From assembly GCF_904846605.1 (NCBI RefSeq), contig NZ_CAJHBI010000023.1, positions 1 to 57,287 on the forward strand: a stretch of 57,287 nt of DNA, in the 5' to 3' direction. The stretch is from Psychrobacter sp. 72-O-c (lineage in GTDB: Bacteria > Pseudomonadota > Gammaproteobacteria > Pseudomonadales > Moraxellaceae). The position numbers and the translations under genes are program-made. Numbering within the stretch: the first letter of the stretch is position 1; each line of letters starts with the position of its first letter. This document shows, piece by piece, positions 28,609 to 38,310 of the stretch. The notes below the pieces were generated by a model that was not told where the DNA came from, ran no database searches, and saw only the letters and a program-made list of their open reading frames with translations.

Positions 28609-31600
28609 TGTGTATTATCTCCAAAGCTTACAGACTGATAACTCTCAGAGGGAGTTGGGTCTTGCGTATCATCGATTGGTTGATTTGGCGTGTTGTCCGG
28701 ATCATTGGGATCGCTTGGCCCATTTGGACCCTTGCCATCCTCTTTATCATTCGGATCATGCGCTTCATTACCTTTATAAGGGAAAATACTACGCACCCAA
28801 ATATAGAACATAGGAATAAAGAAGACACCTAAGAAGGTAGCGGTGATTACCCCACCAACAACGCTGGTACCGATTGCGTTTTGACTACCAGACCCGGCAC
28901 CTGTGGCTATGAATAATGGCACAACACCCAGACCAAAGGCAAGCGAGGTCATAATGATCGGACGCAAACGTTGCCGCGCCGCCGTCATTACCGCCTCTTT
29001 GAGGCTATAACCTTCCTCTTGATAATCCCTCGCAAACTCGATAATCAGGATGGCGTTTTTGGCTGATAGCCCGACCACCGTGAGTAGACCGACTTGTAAG
29101 TAAATATCGTTGGAGAAGCCCCGGAACCAGGTAAATAGAACCGCCCCCAATACCCCAAGTGGAATCACCAATAGTACTGAGAATGGAACTGACCAACTTT
29201 CATAAAGAGCAGCAAGACATAAGAATACCACTAAGATTGAGATGGCATATAGCATGGGCGCTTGAGCACCTGATTTTTTCTCTTCTAATGACAGGCCTGT
29301 CCATTCATAACTGATGCCTTCTGGTAGTTTTTCGACCATGGCTTCCATGGCCTCCATCGCTTCACCCGTACTTAAGCCTTCAGCAGCATTACCTTGAATG
29401 TTCATTGACGCTAAACTGTTATAGCGCGTGAGACCCGGTGAACCGGTTTCCCATTCACTACTAGAGAACGCATCAAACGAAATCATCTCGTTGCTGTTAT
29501 TACGCACATACCATTTACCGAGATCATCAGGGTTGGTACGGCTACTAGGCTCACCTTGTACGAACACGCGCTTAACCCGACCACGATCGACAAAGTCATT
29601 GATATAGGTCGAACCCCATGCGGTGGAGATAACACTATTAATGCTTGCCAAAGATAAACCATAAGCTGCGGCTTGCTCTTGGTTGATATTGATTTTCAGC
29701 TGCGGCGCATCTTCTTGTCCGTTTGGCCGCACCCCGGCTACTTGATCATTTTGAGCGGCCATGCCAAGTAACATATTGCGTGCTTCAAGCAGACCTTCAT
29801 GCCCGACGTTACCGGAATCTTGGAGCATCAAGTCAAAACCACTAGAGTTACCAAGCCCGCTAATCGCTGGGGGTATAATATTAAAAACAGTCGCTTCGTT
29901 AATTTGACTAAAGAAGTAACCTTGTGCACGATCAGATATGGCCTGCGCGGTATTTTCATCCCCTTCGCGATTCGCCCAATCACTTAATTTTACGAAGGCT
30001 ATACCTACGTTTTGTCCTTGTCCAACAAAACTGAAGCCCGCGATCGTAAACGCTGAAGCAACATTGTCTGGTTCTTGGCTACTATAATAATCGCTAACTT
30101 TATCAAGAACATCTTGGGTTTCATCCAATGTCGAACCAGCGGGTAGCTGTACGGCGGTAAACATAATACCTTGGTCTTCTTGTGGTAAGAATGAGCCGGG
30201 GATACGTAAGAATACCACTGCCATAATACCGATAATGGCGGCATAAATAATAAAGTAGACCCATTTAAAGCGGAAACTTTTACCAACAAATTTTTCATAA
30301 GAGCGACTGGTTTTAGTGAAAGAACGGTTAAACCAACCAAAGAAGCCTTTTTGGTGTTCGCTATTGCCTTTTTCATGGCTTTTACTACGTTTTAGCAAAG
30401 TCACACAGAGGGCAGGGGTGAAAATAAGAGCAACTAGAGCCGACAGCACCATACTGGTGATAAGCGTAATGGCAAACTGACGATAAATAACACCCGTTGA
30501 GCCGCCAAAGAAAGCCATCGGTACGAATACTGCTGATAAGATAAGCGCGATACCAACAACAATTTTACTAATCTCACCCATCGACTGTATGGTGGCGTTC
30601 TTGATGGAGATATGGGGGTCTTCTTCCAAAATTCGCTCGACGTTCTCTACCACCACAATGGCATCATCGACCAATAGACCGATGGAGAGTACCATAGCAA
30701 ACATAGTCAGCACGTTAATACTGAACCCTGCGACATATAGCACCGCAAAAGTACCAAGCAATACCACAGGTACGGCTAGGGTCGGAATAATAGTAGCGCG
30801 CCAGTTCTGTAAAAAAACGAACATGACGATAAATACTAATATAATCGCTTCAATTAAGGTCTTAACCACTTGCTCAATAGACAAGCGTACAAATGGGGTG
30901 GTGTCGTAAGGAACGACTGACTTTAGACCTACCGGGAAGTTTGCTTCTAGCTCGGCGACTCGATCACCGACTAATTCGCGGGTTTCAAGCGCGTTAGCAC
31001 CGCTTGCTAGTGAGACGGCAAGGCCAGCTGCTGGTTGGCCATTAAACAACGAAATAGTACTATAATTTTCACTACCAATTTCAACGTCTGCAACATCGCC
31101 TAAGCGCACTTGTGCACCAGAGGTATCTGTTTTCAATAAAATATTTTTGAACTCGTCAGGCGTTTTTAGATAGCTTTGTACGGTGACCGTCGCATTAATA
31201 ACTTGTTCATCGACATCAGCGGGTGCTTGACCTAGTTGACCTGCAGATACTTGTGCGTTTTGCGCTCGTACTGCATCGACCACATCAGATGGCACCAAAC
31301 GATAGCTACGTAAGCGTGCTGGATCAAGCCAAATACGCATGGCGTAAGAGGCACCGAATGCTTGTACTTGACCAACCCCTTCAACACGGCTGAGCGGATC
31401 GACGACATTCGAGTTGATATAATCACCGATATCAGCACGATCCATACTGCCATCTTCGGAGACAAACCCAAACACGGCTAAAAAGCCATCAGAGGCTTTA
31501 TTGACGTTGACACCCTGACGCTGTACTTGCTCAGGCAACGAGCTCATTGCGGCCTGTAATTTGTTCTGAACTTGTACTTGTGCCGTATCAGAATCCGTAC

Positions 31601-31889
31601 CGTTCTCAAAGAAAAGCTGTACAGAAGCACTACCATTTGAAGCACTTGACGACTTTATGTACATCAAGCCATCAAGGCCCTTCATGCGCTGCTCAATAAT
31701 TTGTACCACTGAGTTTTCAACGGTTTCAGCGTTAGCACCAGGGTAGCTGGCGCTGACCGAAATGGTTGGCGGCGCAATAGCTGGATACTGCTCAATCGGT
31801 AGGTTGATAACCGATATTATGCCGATGAGCATAACCAAAATAGCCATCACCCATGCAAAAATAGGGCGATTAATAAAAAAAACTGACAT
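28605..31889 (-). CDS. RND efflux pump permease (AcrB/MexB/AdeJ family)
   Basis: 1094 aa inner-membrane, proton-driven drug exporter of the HAE1 type. The N terminus MSVFFINRPIFAWVMAIL, the NLPIEQYPAIAPPTI strand, GANALETRELVGDRV and the TM4 proton-relay segment LSIGLLVDDAIVVVENVERIL with paired Asp are all present. A second set of six helices ends in GVVGGVITATFLGVFFIPMFYIW. Twelve membrane helices are expected and two large periplasmic loops are of normal size. The C terminus is about 45 residues longer than usual and very rich in D, P and N. It overlaps the outer-membrane factor gene by 4 bases and lies 35 bases after the adaptor gene. Confidence 0.95.
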   Translation of the reverse strand: MSVFFINRPIFAWVMAILVMLIGIISVINLPIEQYPAIAPPTISVSASYPGANAETVENSVVQIIEQRMKGLDGLMYIKSSSASNGSASVQLFFENGTDSDTAQVQVQNKLQAAMSSLPEQVQRQGVNVNKASDGFLAVFGFVSEDGSMDRADIGDYINSNVVDPLSRVEGVGQVQAFGASYAMRIWLDPARLRSYRLVPSDVVDAVRAQNAQVSAGQLGQAPADVDEQVINATVTVQSYLKTPDEFKNILLKTDTSGAQVRLGDVADVEIGSENYSTISLFNGQPAAGLAVSLASGANALETRELVGDRVAELEANFPVGLKSVVPYDTTPFVRLSIEQVVKTLIEAIILVFIVMFVFLQNWRATIIPTLAVPVVLLGTFAVLYVAGFSINVLTMFAMVLSIGLLVDDAIVVVENVERILEEDPHISIKNATIQSMGEISKIVVGIALILSAVFVPMAFFGGSTGVIYRQFAITLITSMVLSALVALIFTPALCVTLLKRSKSHEKGNSEHQKGFFGWFNRSFTKTSRSYEKFVGKSFRFKWVYFIIYAAIIGIMAVVFLRIPGSFLPQEDQGIMFTAVQLPAGSTLDETQDVLDKVSDYYSSQEPDNVASAFTIAGFSFVGQGQNVGIAFVKLSDWANREGDENTAQAISDRAQGYFFSQINEATVFNIIPPAISGLGNSSGFDLMLQDSGNVGHEGLLEARNMLLGMAAQNDQVAGVRPNGQEDAPQLKININQEQAAAYGLSLASINSVISTAWGSTYINDFVDRGRVKRVFVQGEPSSRTNPDDLGKWYVRNNSNEMISFDAFSSSEWETGSPGLTRYNSLASMNIQGNAAEGLSTGEAMEAMEAMVEKLPEGISYEWTGLSLEEKKSGAQAPMLYAISILVVFLCLAALYESWSVPFSVLLVIPLGVLGAVLFTWFRGFSNDIYLQVGLLTVVGLSAKNAILIIEFARDYQEEGYSLKEAVMTAARQRLRPIIMTSLAFGLGVVPLFIATGAGSGSQNAIGTSVVGGVITATFLGVFFIPMFYIWVRSIFPYKGNEAHDPNDKEDGKGPNGPSDPNDPDNTPNQPIDDTQDPTPSESYQSVSFGDNTQ

Positions 31890-31924
31890 AGTATATCCCT
31901 AAGTCTTCCTAGCTTTGAATGGAA

Positions 31925-33325
31925 TTAATTGGCGGCTGCTTGTGCCGGTGTTTTGGCAGTTTTGCCATCGGTAGACTTATTTACATTTTTTGCAGCTTGC
32001 TGCGGTGTTTTGGCAGCAGTGCCAGCAGAAGCACCTTGCTCAGAGGGTGTTGGGTTTGGATTTTCCAAAGGCTTAGCGACCACTTCTTGTTCAGGTTTAA
32101 CTTTTGCGCCACCGATAATCACCACTTTATCGCCACTCTTTAGACCGTTAGTGACCACCCACTGTCCATTATAGGTACCATTAATAGTAACCGGGCGTAC
32201 TTGGATCTTATTGTTTTCATCAACGATATAAACTTGAGTTTCACTTTTAGTCGAACGCATCACCGCACTTTGCGGGACTAAAGCGGCATTGGTAATGACA
32301 CTTTGGGTCAAGCGTGCGCTGACATACATGCCTGGCAGCAAAATATTGTTATTATTAGGGAATATGGCACGCAAGGTTACCGCCCCAGTTGACTCATCGA
32401 CTTTCGCCTCTGATAAAGCAAGCTTACCTTTTACCGGATAGACAGAGCCGTCCTCTAACACTAGTTCAACGGTATTCATTCCGGCTTGGGCTTTACCAGC
32501 GGAGATCTGCTGACGTAGATTAAGCAGCTCAGACGACGATTGACTGATATCCACATAGATAGGATCTAAGCGTGAAATAGTGACTAGCGGATCGGCCTGA
32601 CTGGCACTAACTAGCGTACCCGCAGTGACACTTGAGCGGTCACTACGACCATCAATTGGCGCACGTACGATCGTACGATTGAGATCTAAGGTGCTAGCAT
32701 CCAGACCGGATGTCGCGGTTTGAATACCGGCTTTTGCACTTTCAATACCCGCTTGTGTCTGGCCAATAGCGGCATTTGCACTTTGGACAGCCGCTTGAGC
32801 GGTACGTACTTGGGTTACCGCTTGATCATATTGCTGCTTGGAGATGGCATCAATCTCGACCAGTCCTTGCAGACGCTGTAGATCATTTTGTGCTTGCGAT
32901 AATGAGGCTTGGCGACTGACCAGTTCAGCTTTCGCATTGGCATTATTAGCCAACGCGGTCTGGTAGTTGGCTTCCGCCTGTGCTACCGCAGCCTTACCAC
33001 TGGTAATAGAGGTTGCGTAGTTATCCGTATTGATACGATATAAGGGCTGGCCCTTTTTGACGCTGCTGCCCTCACGGAACAGTACCTCGTCAATAATGCC
33101 ATTCACTTGTGGGCGAACGTCTGCGGTCTGGTAGGCCGCAGTACGTCCAGAAAAAGTCTGTACTTGGGGCACAGCGCCAAAGGTAACGGTCTGGACGTTG
33201 ACGACGGCAGGCGGCATCTGCTGCTGTGCTGCTTCACCAGCGGCGTCCTCGTTTTTGTCACAGCCAACCAGTACAGCCCCAGATAGTACAGATGCTATTA
33301 CAATCGCAAGATAAGAGTGCTTCAT
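31925..33325 (-). CDS. RND efflux pump periplasmic adaptor (AcrA/MexA/AdeI family)
   Basis: 466 aa lipoprotein adaptor. I start at ATG 33325, which has GAGGA 6 bases upstream; a TTG five codons earlier is a weaker alternative. The signal peptide ends in a lipobox LVGC (C22). The domains follow in order: lipoyl half-motif DVRPQVNGIIDEVLFREGS, coiled-coil hairpin rich in A, Q and N (about 95-205), second lipoyl half VRAPIDGRSDRSSVTAGTLV, then beta-barrel and membrane-proximal domains. The C-terminal ~50 residues are an Ala/Lys/Pro-rich tail with the repeat KTPQQAA-KTPAQAA. First gene of the operon; no regulator gene is adjacent. Confidence 0.92.
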   Translation of the reverse strand: MKHSYLAIVIASVLSGAVLVGCDKNEDAAGEAAQQQMPPAVVNVQTVTFGAVPQVQTFSGRTAAYQTADVRPQVNGIIDEVLFREGSSVKKGQPLYRINTDNYATSITSGKAAVAQAEANYQTALANNANAKAELVSRQASLSQAQNDLQRLQGLVEIDAISKQQYDQAVTQVRTAQAAVQSANAAIGQTQAGIESAKAGIQTATSGLDASTLDLNRTIVRAPIDGRSDRSSVTAGTLVSASQADPLVTISRLDPIYVDISQSSSELLNLRQQISAGKAQAGMNTVELVLEDGSVYPVKGKLALSEAKVDESTGAVTLRAIFPNNNNILLPGMYVSARLTQSVITNAALVPQSAVMRSTKSETQVYIVDENNKIQVRPVTINGTYNGQWVVTNGLKSGDKVVIIGGAKVKPEQEVVAKPLENPNPTPSEQGASAGTAAKTPQQAAKNVNKSTDGKTAKTPAQAAAN

Positions 33326-33829
33326 CAATGTCCTCGGCAATAATATAATATTGATACAATATAATAAGTGTAGTGATAAATCTTAACGTGATAGATGTGA
33401 TAAAGAATATGCATACAACGACGCATAAAAATCAGATAGGCAGGTTTAATTTAATCGACTATTATAAACTATAGGGTCTACCCCGCAGTCAAGCGATCAA
33501 AAAATAGTTTTGTCTCGTAAAATTATCTTTTAGTTTTTACTAAGTGTAAAAAACACCGACAACACAAGCGTTACACGAAAAACGCTTAAGAAACTTTACG
33601 ACAATCTCTGAGTTAGAAGATTGTTAATTTTTGTTGTATAAATGAACTTAAAGAAAATCAAGCAACTAACAACGTATAAATTAAGTAAGATTATGAGCTG
33701 TCCAGAAAACAAAGGCTTTAGCAATACTTAAATGTGAACGCTAAAATAGCTAGGCATGAACGGTCACTTTAAATCAACCGTGTAAACGATTGATAAAGGC
33801 AGTAGCGTTATACCAGCACAGCTGTAACG
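33326..33829. promoter_or_regulatory. Upstream region of the RND operon with repeated GTGATAAA boxes
   Basis: The 500-bp AT-rich spacer between the efflux operon and ispB holds three direct copies of an 8-mer: GTGATAAA (33373-33380), GTGATAGA (33388-33395) and GTGATAAA (33397-33404). They lie 50-80 bases ahead of the adaptor start, as expected for an operator. A weak hairpin ACAATCT/AGATTGT (33601-33624) could be an ispB terminator. Nothing else is evident. Confidence 0.4.
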
Positions 33830-34882
33830 TTATGACAAACGTGCGCTGGCAAGCTCAGTCAATTGATACAACCCTTGACGATAGCGATTATCGGGTAGGG
33901 TAGTAAGTGCTTGCTGAGCGAGTTTGGTTTCTTCCAAAGCACGCAGCTTACAGTAATCTAATGAGCCCGAACCACGCACCAGTTCAATCAATTGTTCCGC
34001 ATTCGGCGTTTTCCCAGTCTGTACTGCAATTCGCAATTGCTCATAGCCGTTTTGATCGGTGTCTTTTAATAACTCAAGTGCCTTAATGGTTGGCAGAGTA
34101 GGCTTGCCTTCTGCCAAGTCATCACCTAAGTTCTTGCCCATTACCTCGCTGTCGCCACTATAATCAAGCACATCATCGACAATTTGAAACGCATTACCAA
34201 AGTGCTGGCCAAAATCTGCTAATGCTTGAAGGTGCTGGGTTTGATCCTGCAAGATAGCGGCTCCTTGGGTAGCCATCATAAATAACCGCGAGGTTTTGCC
34301 ATCAATAATTCGTAGATAATCATCTTCAGTTGCGGCCGGGTTGTGTTGATGCTGAAGTTGTAATACTTCACCTTCTGCAATATCACAAGTGCCATCTGAG
34401 AACAATTGCAATAACGGTAAACTTTGAAAGCTAACCAATAAGTTAAACGCCCGTGCGATTAGATAGTCACCGACCAGCACCGCCGTGGCATTGTCCCATG
34501 TGGCATTGGCAGTAGGCTTACCGCGGCGCTGTCCTGATTCGTCAATCACATCATCATGTACCAAAGTTGCGGTATGCAACATTTCAGTAATGGCGGCCAA
34601 ATGCATAGCCTGCTGTGATGGTGCATCATGAAACATTCGTGCACACAACAAAGTAATCAGCGGACGCATCCGTTTGCCACCAGCGTTGATCACATGTTGT
34701 GAGACGCTCATCACTAGTTGGACTTTGGAGTTAAGACTACCAAAAACCTGCTTATCCATAATCTCAAAATCATCAGCAACGATGCTTTGGATATCGGAAT
34801 AGCTTGGTGTGGATAATAACAAGGAGGCGGATTCATTAAATGAGTCATTAAATGAGTCATTAGATAAAGAAGTACGGGTCAT
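33830..34882 (-). CDS. ispB: Octaprenyl diphosphate synthase (trans-polyprenyl synthase)
   Basis: 350 aa. It makes the isoprenoid side chain of ubiquinone and menaquinone from FPP and IPP. The two aspartate-rich motifs are clear: FARM in LVHDDVIDESGQRRGKPT (DD at 110-111) and SARM in FQIVDDVLDYSGD (236-240). GGKRMRPLITLL contributes the IPP-binding residues. It lies divergent to rplU-rpmA, an arrangement common in gammaproteobacteria. The N terminus carries NDSFNDSFNE, encoded by a perfect 12-bp tandem duplication (34838-34861). Its product feeds the quinone substrate of the complex I encoded downstream. Confidence 0.94.
   Translation of the reverse strand: MTRTSLSNDSFNDSFNESASLLLSTPSYSDIQSIVADDFEIMDKQVFGSLNSKVQLVMSVSQHVINAGGKRMRPLITLLCARMFHDAPSQQAMHLAAITEMLHTATLVHDDVIDESGQRRGKPTANATWDNATAVLVGDYLIARAFNLLVSFQSLPLLQLFSDGTCDIAEGEVLQLQHQHNPAATEDDYLRIIDGKTSRLFMMATQGAAILQDQTQHLQALADFGQHFGNAFQIVDDVLDYSGDSEVMGKNLGDDLAEGKPTLPTIKALELLKDTDQNGYEQLRIAVQTGKTPNAEQLIELVRGSGSLDYCKLRALEETKLAQQALTTLPDNRYRQGLYQLTELASARLS
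34838..34861. repeat. 12-bp tandem repeat inside the ispB start region
   Basis: AAATGAGTCATT occurs twice head to tail and encodes NDSF twice near the IspB N terminus. The partial flanking copy ATTCATT suggests slippage expansion. Confidence 0.85.
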
Positions 34883-35330
34883 AAGAAGTAGTCATATTAA
34901 TTAGAATAAAGAGAAAATTTTGATAGTAAGATATACCAATGCTATCGACCCTCTCATAATAGCATAGCTGTATGCTCAAATCGGAGACTAAAATGTGACA
35001 TAAAATGAGCTCAGGCATAAAGCTTCATTATATTTATCACTCAATGCTTATCCTTCAAAATCCATTATGAACTTTACTAAAAATAGCTAAGATTACCTCT
35101 AAAAATAACCAATAGTGATCAATGATAAAGACAAATAGATAAAGCGTTGTAAGTCACTGATTATATAAGTTATAATAACCACTGCTAAATGTAGATCAGT
35201 GGTCGTTGTTCCTACTATCGATGTCTCTGTGTTGAGTGCCCTATCAAATGGCTTAGATAGCTAATGACATCAAACTTGATATGAACAAGGACTATTGGTA
35301 TTACCACCTCACAAAAACAGGACGAGCGGC
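34883..35330. other. ispB-rplU divergent spacer
   Basis: AT-rich with no open frame of note. A possible upstream promoter for rplU is TTGTAA (35147-35152), 18 bases, TATAAT (35171-35176). A small hairpin ACCACTG/CAGTGGT (35178-35203) follows at once. This is only suggestive. Confidence 0.35.
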
Positions 35331-35359
35331 TTGCTTTTATTAGCGAAAAGCCGTATAAT
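35331..35359 (+). promoter_or_regulatory. Sigma-70 promoter of rplU-rpmA
   Basis: TTGCTT (35331-35336), a 17-base spacer and a perfect TATAAT (35354-35359), giving a leader of about 80 nt before rplU. Confidence 0.75.
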
Positions 35360-35446
35360 CTTGCTTTTAATTTTTCCCTGTCGTGTTCGTTGACGAAGCG
35401 TTAGTATCATACTAGCCACGGCACACGGGTTAAACGGAGTTATACA

Positions 35447-35758
35447 ATGTACGCAGTAATCAAAAGTGGTGGTAAACAGCACCGTGTCGTCGTCGATGAA
35501 TTGCTTAAAGTTGAACTACTAAAAGTAGAAGCTGGCGAAACGATCAAATTCGAAGACGTAATGATGGTTGTTGACGGCGATAACGTCAAAATCGGTCAGC
35601 CAGTCGTTGATGGTGCAAGCGTAGAAGTAGAAGTTGTTAAGCATGGTCGCGGTGACAAAATCCGTATCATCAAGCACAACCGTCGTAAGCATTATCATAA
35701 AGAGCAAGGTCACCGCCAATGGTATACCTTGTTAAAAATCAAAGCGATTAATGCTTAG
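35447..35758 (+). CDS. rplU: 50S ribosomal protein L21
   Basis: 103 aa, normal length for bL21, which binds 23S r[17 protein letters not shown] at the N terminus and the basic [20 protein letters not shown] followed by [10 protein letters not shown] are family signatures. First gene of rplU-rpmA, with a clear promoter upstream. Confidence 0.98.
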   Translation: MYAVIKSGGKQHRVVVDELLKVELLKVEAGETIKFEDVMMVVDGDNVKIGQPVVDGASVEVEVVKHGRGDKIRIIKHNRRKHYHKEQGHRQWYTLLKIKAINA

Positions 35759-35848
35759 TTACCAGCTTACTTATTAAAGCTTAACAGCGCACTAAAAGCT
35801 TAAGATGTATCGCACACGCGATAATCATATTAACAAGGAGATTTTCTC

Positions 35849-36106
35849 ATGGCACATAAAAAAGCTGCCGGTTCGACCCGTAACGGTCGTGATTCAAACC
35901 CAAAAATGCTCGGCGTAAAAATATTCGGTGGTCAAACCATCGTTGCTGGTAACATCATCGTTCGTCAACGTGGTACAGAATTCCACGCTGGCGAAGGCGT
36001 TGGCATGGGTCGTGACCATACTTTATTTGCATTGAATGACGGTGTGGTAAAGTTTGCGACCAAAGGTAAATTCAACCGTCGCTATGTGATGGTTGAAGGC
36101 GCATAA
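35849..36106 (+). CDS. rpmA: 50S ribosomal protein L27
   Basis: 85 aa bL27, whose N-terminal tail reaches the peptidyl-transferase centre. [19 protein letters not shown] and [20 protein letters not shown] are diagnostic. There is no Firmicutes-type cleaved leader. AAGGAG precedes the ATG. It is 90 bases after rplU, and a strong terminator follows. Confidence 0.98.
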   Translation: MAHKKAAGSTRNGRDSNPKMLGVKIFGGQTIVAGNIIVRQRGTEFHAGEGVGMGRDHTLFALNDGVVKFATKGKFNRRYVMVEGA

Positions 36107-36160
36107 TTGTCGCTGAGCTATTAACTTATTGTGTTTAGATAAGTTTCTATAGCTAATAGA

Positions 36161-36197
36161 AAAGTCCCTATTACCAGCCGGTGATAGGGACTTTTTT
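36161..36197 (+). terminator. Terminator behind rplU-rpmA
   Basis: AAAGTCCCTATTACC (36161-36175) pairs with GGTGATAGGGACTTT (36180-36194), one G-U pair, 4-nt loop, then a T run. The rest of the spacer up to lolA (to 36624) is AT-rich and shows no further feature. Confidence 0.93.
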
Positions 36198-36624
36198 ATG
36201 TTTATATCTTATTCTTGTTAATTTTACTTAAAATATCAATATTGACAGAGGTATAGAAACGTTATGAACACAAGGGTGAAATAGTGTAAATTTCTTGGTT
36301 ACAAGCGTGTATGGCAGGCGTAGTATTGATTGCAATTCAGGTCTAGGCGCGTAATAAAAAAGCTGCCACACTGTTTGTCGTTGATTGAATGCCATTGCTT
36401 GAATGCCTTTAATCAACAGTGCCGTGATAACTAATAATGACTGTTTTTTATTTATCCATTAAAGCTAATAACTGTTAAAGCCAATAACTAACACGCAACA
36501 TATTTGACCACAATAAATACACGGCTGATTCGATAACTAGCAGATTAATTGCTAAAGACCAATAATTAAAGAACGATCTTTAAAAAATAATTGATATTTT
36601 ATTTTTATTACGAGAGGAAAAACG

Positions 36625-37326
36625 ATGACTTTATTAACCAAGCAAGTCTCTAAACCAACAACGACTGCAAAACAGAAATGGATGAGTGGTGCTCTAGCCG
36701 GAGTATTGATGACTACATTTGGCGTTGCTGCGCCTATGGTGGCATTGAGCCAATCAGCGAGCGCGGCTCCTGCAAGTAATCTAGTCGCAGCTCAGCGCTT
36801 AAACAAGCTATTGACCAATACCAAAAGCATGACTGCCAACTTTACCCAAACCACAAAAGGCGCAAGCAGCGGCACCTTTAAAGGCTCAATGAGTGTCCAA
36901 CGGCCAAATAACTTCCGCTGGGAAACCAAGTCACCATCAGAACAACTGATTGTTGCCAATGGTAGCTCGATGTGGATTTACGATAAAGATTTAGAGCAGG
37001 CTACCCAGCAAGCGGTAGATAGCCAAGTAGGTAACACCCCCGCACTGCTATTATCAGGTGACCCAAGTAAAATCGATAAAAACTTTAAAATTACTCAGCC
37101 TTATGCGACTAAGAACTATTACGTACTCTACCCTAAGTTAAGTGATGCCAGTTTTAAAAACTTATCCGTGAGTTTTAGTGGTGGCAAACCAGTAATGATG
37201 GTGCTTAACGATACTTTGGGACAAACTACGTCAATTAAATTCAACGGTATTAAGCTTAACCCAAGTATTAGTAGCAGCCAGTTTAAATTCACGCCACCAA
37301 AAGGTGTGGATGTGATCAATCAGTAA
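36625..37326 (+). CDS. lolA: Outer-membrane lipoprotein carrier protein LolA
   Basis: 233 aa periplasmic chaperone that carries lipoproteins from the LolCDE complex to LolB. The long signal peptide ends at SQSASA, giving a mature start near A48. Mature-part motifs are NTKSMTANFTQTT, GSMSVQRPNNFRWE, IVANGSSMWIYDKDLEQATQQ, and LNDTLGQTTSIKFNGI with SQFKFTPPKGVDVI at the end. The ribosome site is AGAGGAAAAACG. Single gene with its own terminator. Confidence 0.93.
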   Translation: MTLLTKQVSKPTTTAKQKWMSGALAGVLMTTFGVAAPMVALSQSASAAPASNLVAAQRLNKLLTNTKSMTANFTQTTKGASSGTFKGSMSVQRPNNFRWETKSPSEQLIVANGSSMWIYDKDLEQATQQAVDSQVGNTPALLLSGDPSKIDKNFKITQPYATKNYYVLYPKLSDASFKNLSVSFSGGKPVMMVLNDTLGQTTSIKFNGIKLNPSISSSQFKFTPPKGVDVINQ

Positions 37327-37372
37327 TCTATGGTTAAGCCTATTATGAGATAAATATAAGTAAGTCATAGAA

Positions 37373-37410
37373 AAAAGGATCAGCCGTTATTTCGGCTGGT
37401 CCTTTTTTTA
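37373..37410 (+). terminator. Terminator behind lolA
   Basis: GGATCAGCCG (37377-37386) pairs with CGGCTGGTCC (37393-37402) around TTATTT, with A and T tracts on each side, so it would work in both directions. Confidence 0.92.
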
Positions 37411-37456
37411 TTGAGTGATCAGGAGTAAATCGCTAAACAATCAAAGATAAGTACCT

Positions 37457-37501
37457 ATATTTTATATTGATATTTTATATTGATATTTTATATTAATATT
37501 T
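37457..37501. repeat. 13-bp AT tandem repeat ahead of nuoA
   Basis: About 3.4 units of ATATTTTATATTG, the last with one change. It lies at the distal end of the 900-bp nuo leader. Confidence 0.85.
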
Positions 37502-38310
37502 GTTCAAAGTAGAGTAGGGACAGGTTGCAATTAGGACTAATAGGTTTACAATATCGGCCTACTTACAACGTATGTCATCAAGCTTATTGACTTGAGCTGC
37601 TTAGTTGAATGTCTAAAATTTTGCTCCGGCACTTTTTAATTTTTAGCTGTAAGGCAGGTCATCGTTGTTACGCTTATTTGGGTAGGTTTTTAGGCTGATC
37701 TTTATGTTTGGTAAAGCAAGTATACGCCTTAGTCTATAACATAATTTTTTGCTCTAAATACATATTTAGTAGCATATAAAGTGACCACCCAATACAGTTA
37801 AAAACTGGCTTTTGAGCCTTGAGATGCGTATAGTAAGTAAACAGTCTATGGCAGTTATCACGTCATTGTTGATCACGTGTAATGAGTTATTAAATCAATT
37901 AAATACTTCGTTATTTAAATAAATATTGTTTAAATAATTAACCAAGATATTGATTTAATAAGTTTATATTACGTTGCTAAAAGATGCGTTTGACGACCAG
38001 CCCTTATCTAATCGTTATATTTAGATACTGTACGGTTGGTATCGTTCTACACCGTCATCAATAAGCTTGATAATTGGTCATTACCAGCAAAGTTACTTAT
38101 AGTTATTTACGGTTGCTGAAAGAAATCACTTACAGTTACTTAAAGAAGTTTCTTAAAGAAACTACTTAACTTAATAATAAACAGTCACTTTGTGTTTTCG
38201 TCTGCGTCAGGTACGTTGTCATGTCATCATGTTGCTATTAACGATAAGTTGCAATTAGTAATGGCATGCGGTATTTATGACACTCGATTGGGTGAGGAGC
38301 ACGTATTATC
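37502..38310. promoter_or_regulatory. Long leader/regulatory region of the nuo operon
   Basis: About 800 bases without a credible gene before nuoA. Small symmetric elements are visible (GTTTCTTAAAGAAAC at 38148-38162; a CACGTG core near 37875), but I could not assign any of them to a regulator, nor pick a single promoter with confidence. GAGGAG lies about 11 bases before the nuoA start. Confidence 0.35.

Noticed and set aside
36228..36416. 62-codon minus-strand frame behind rpmA
   Set aside because: It has no ribosome site, lies opposite a terminator-flanked spacer and has no family features.
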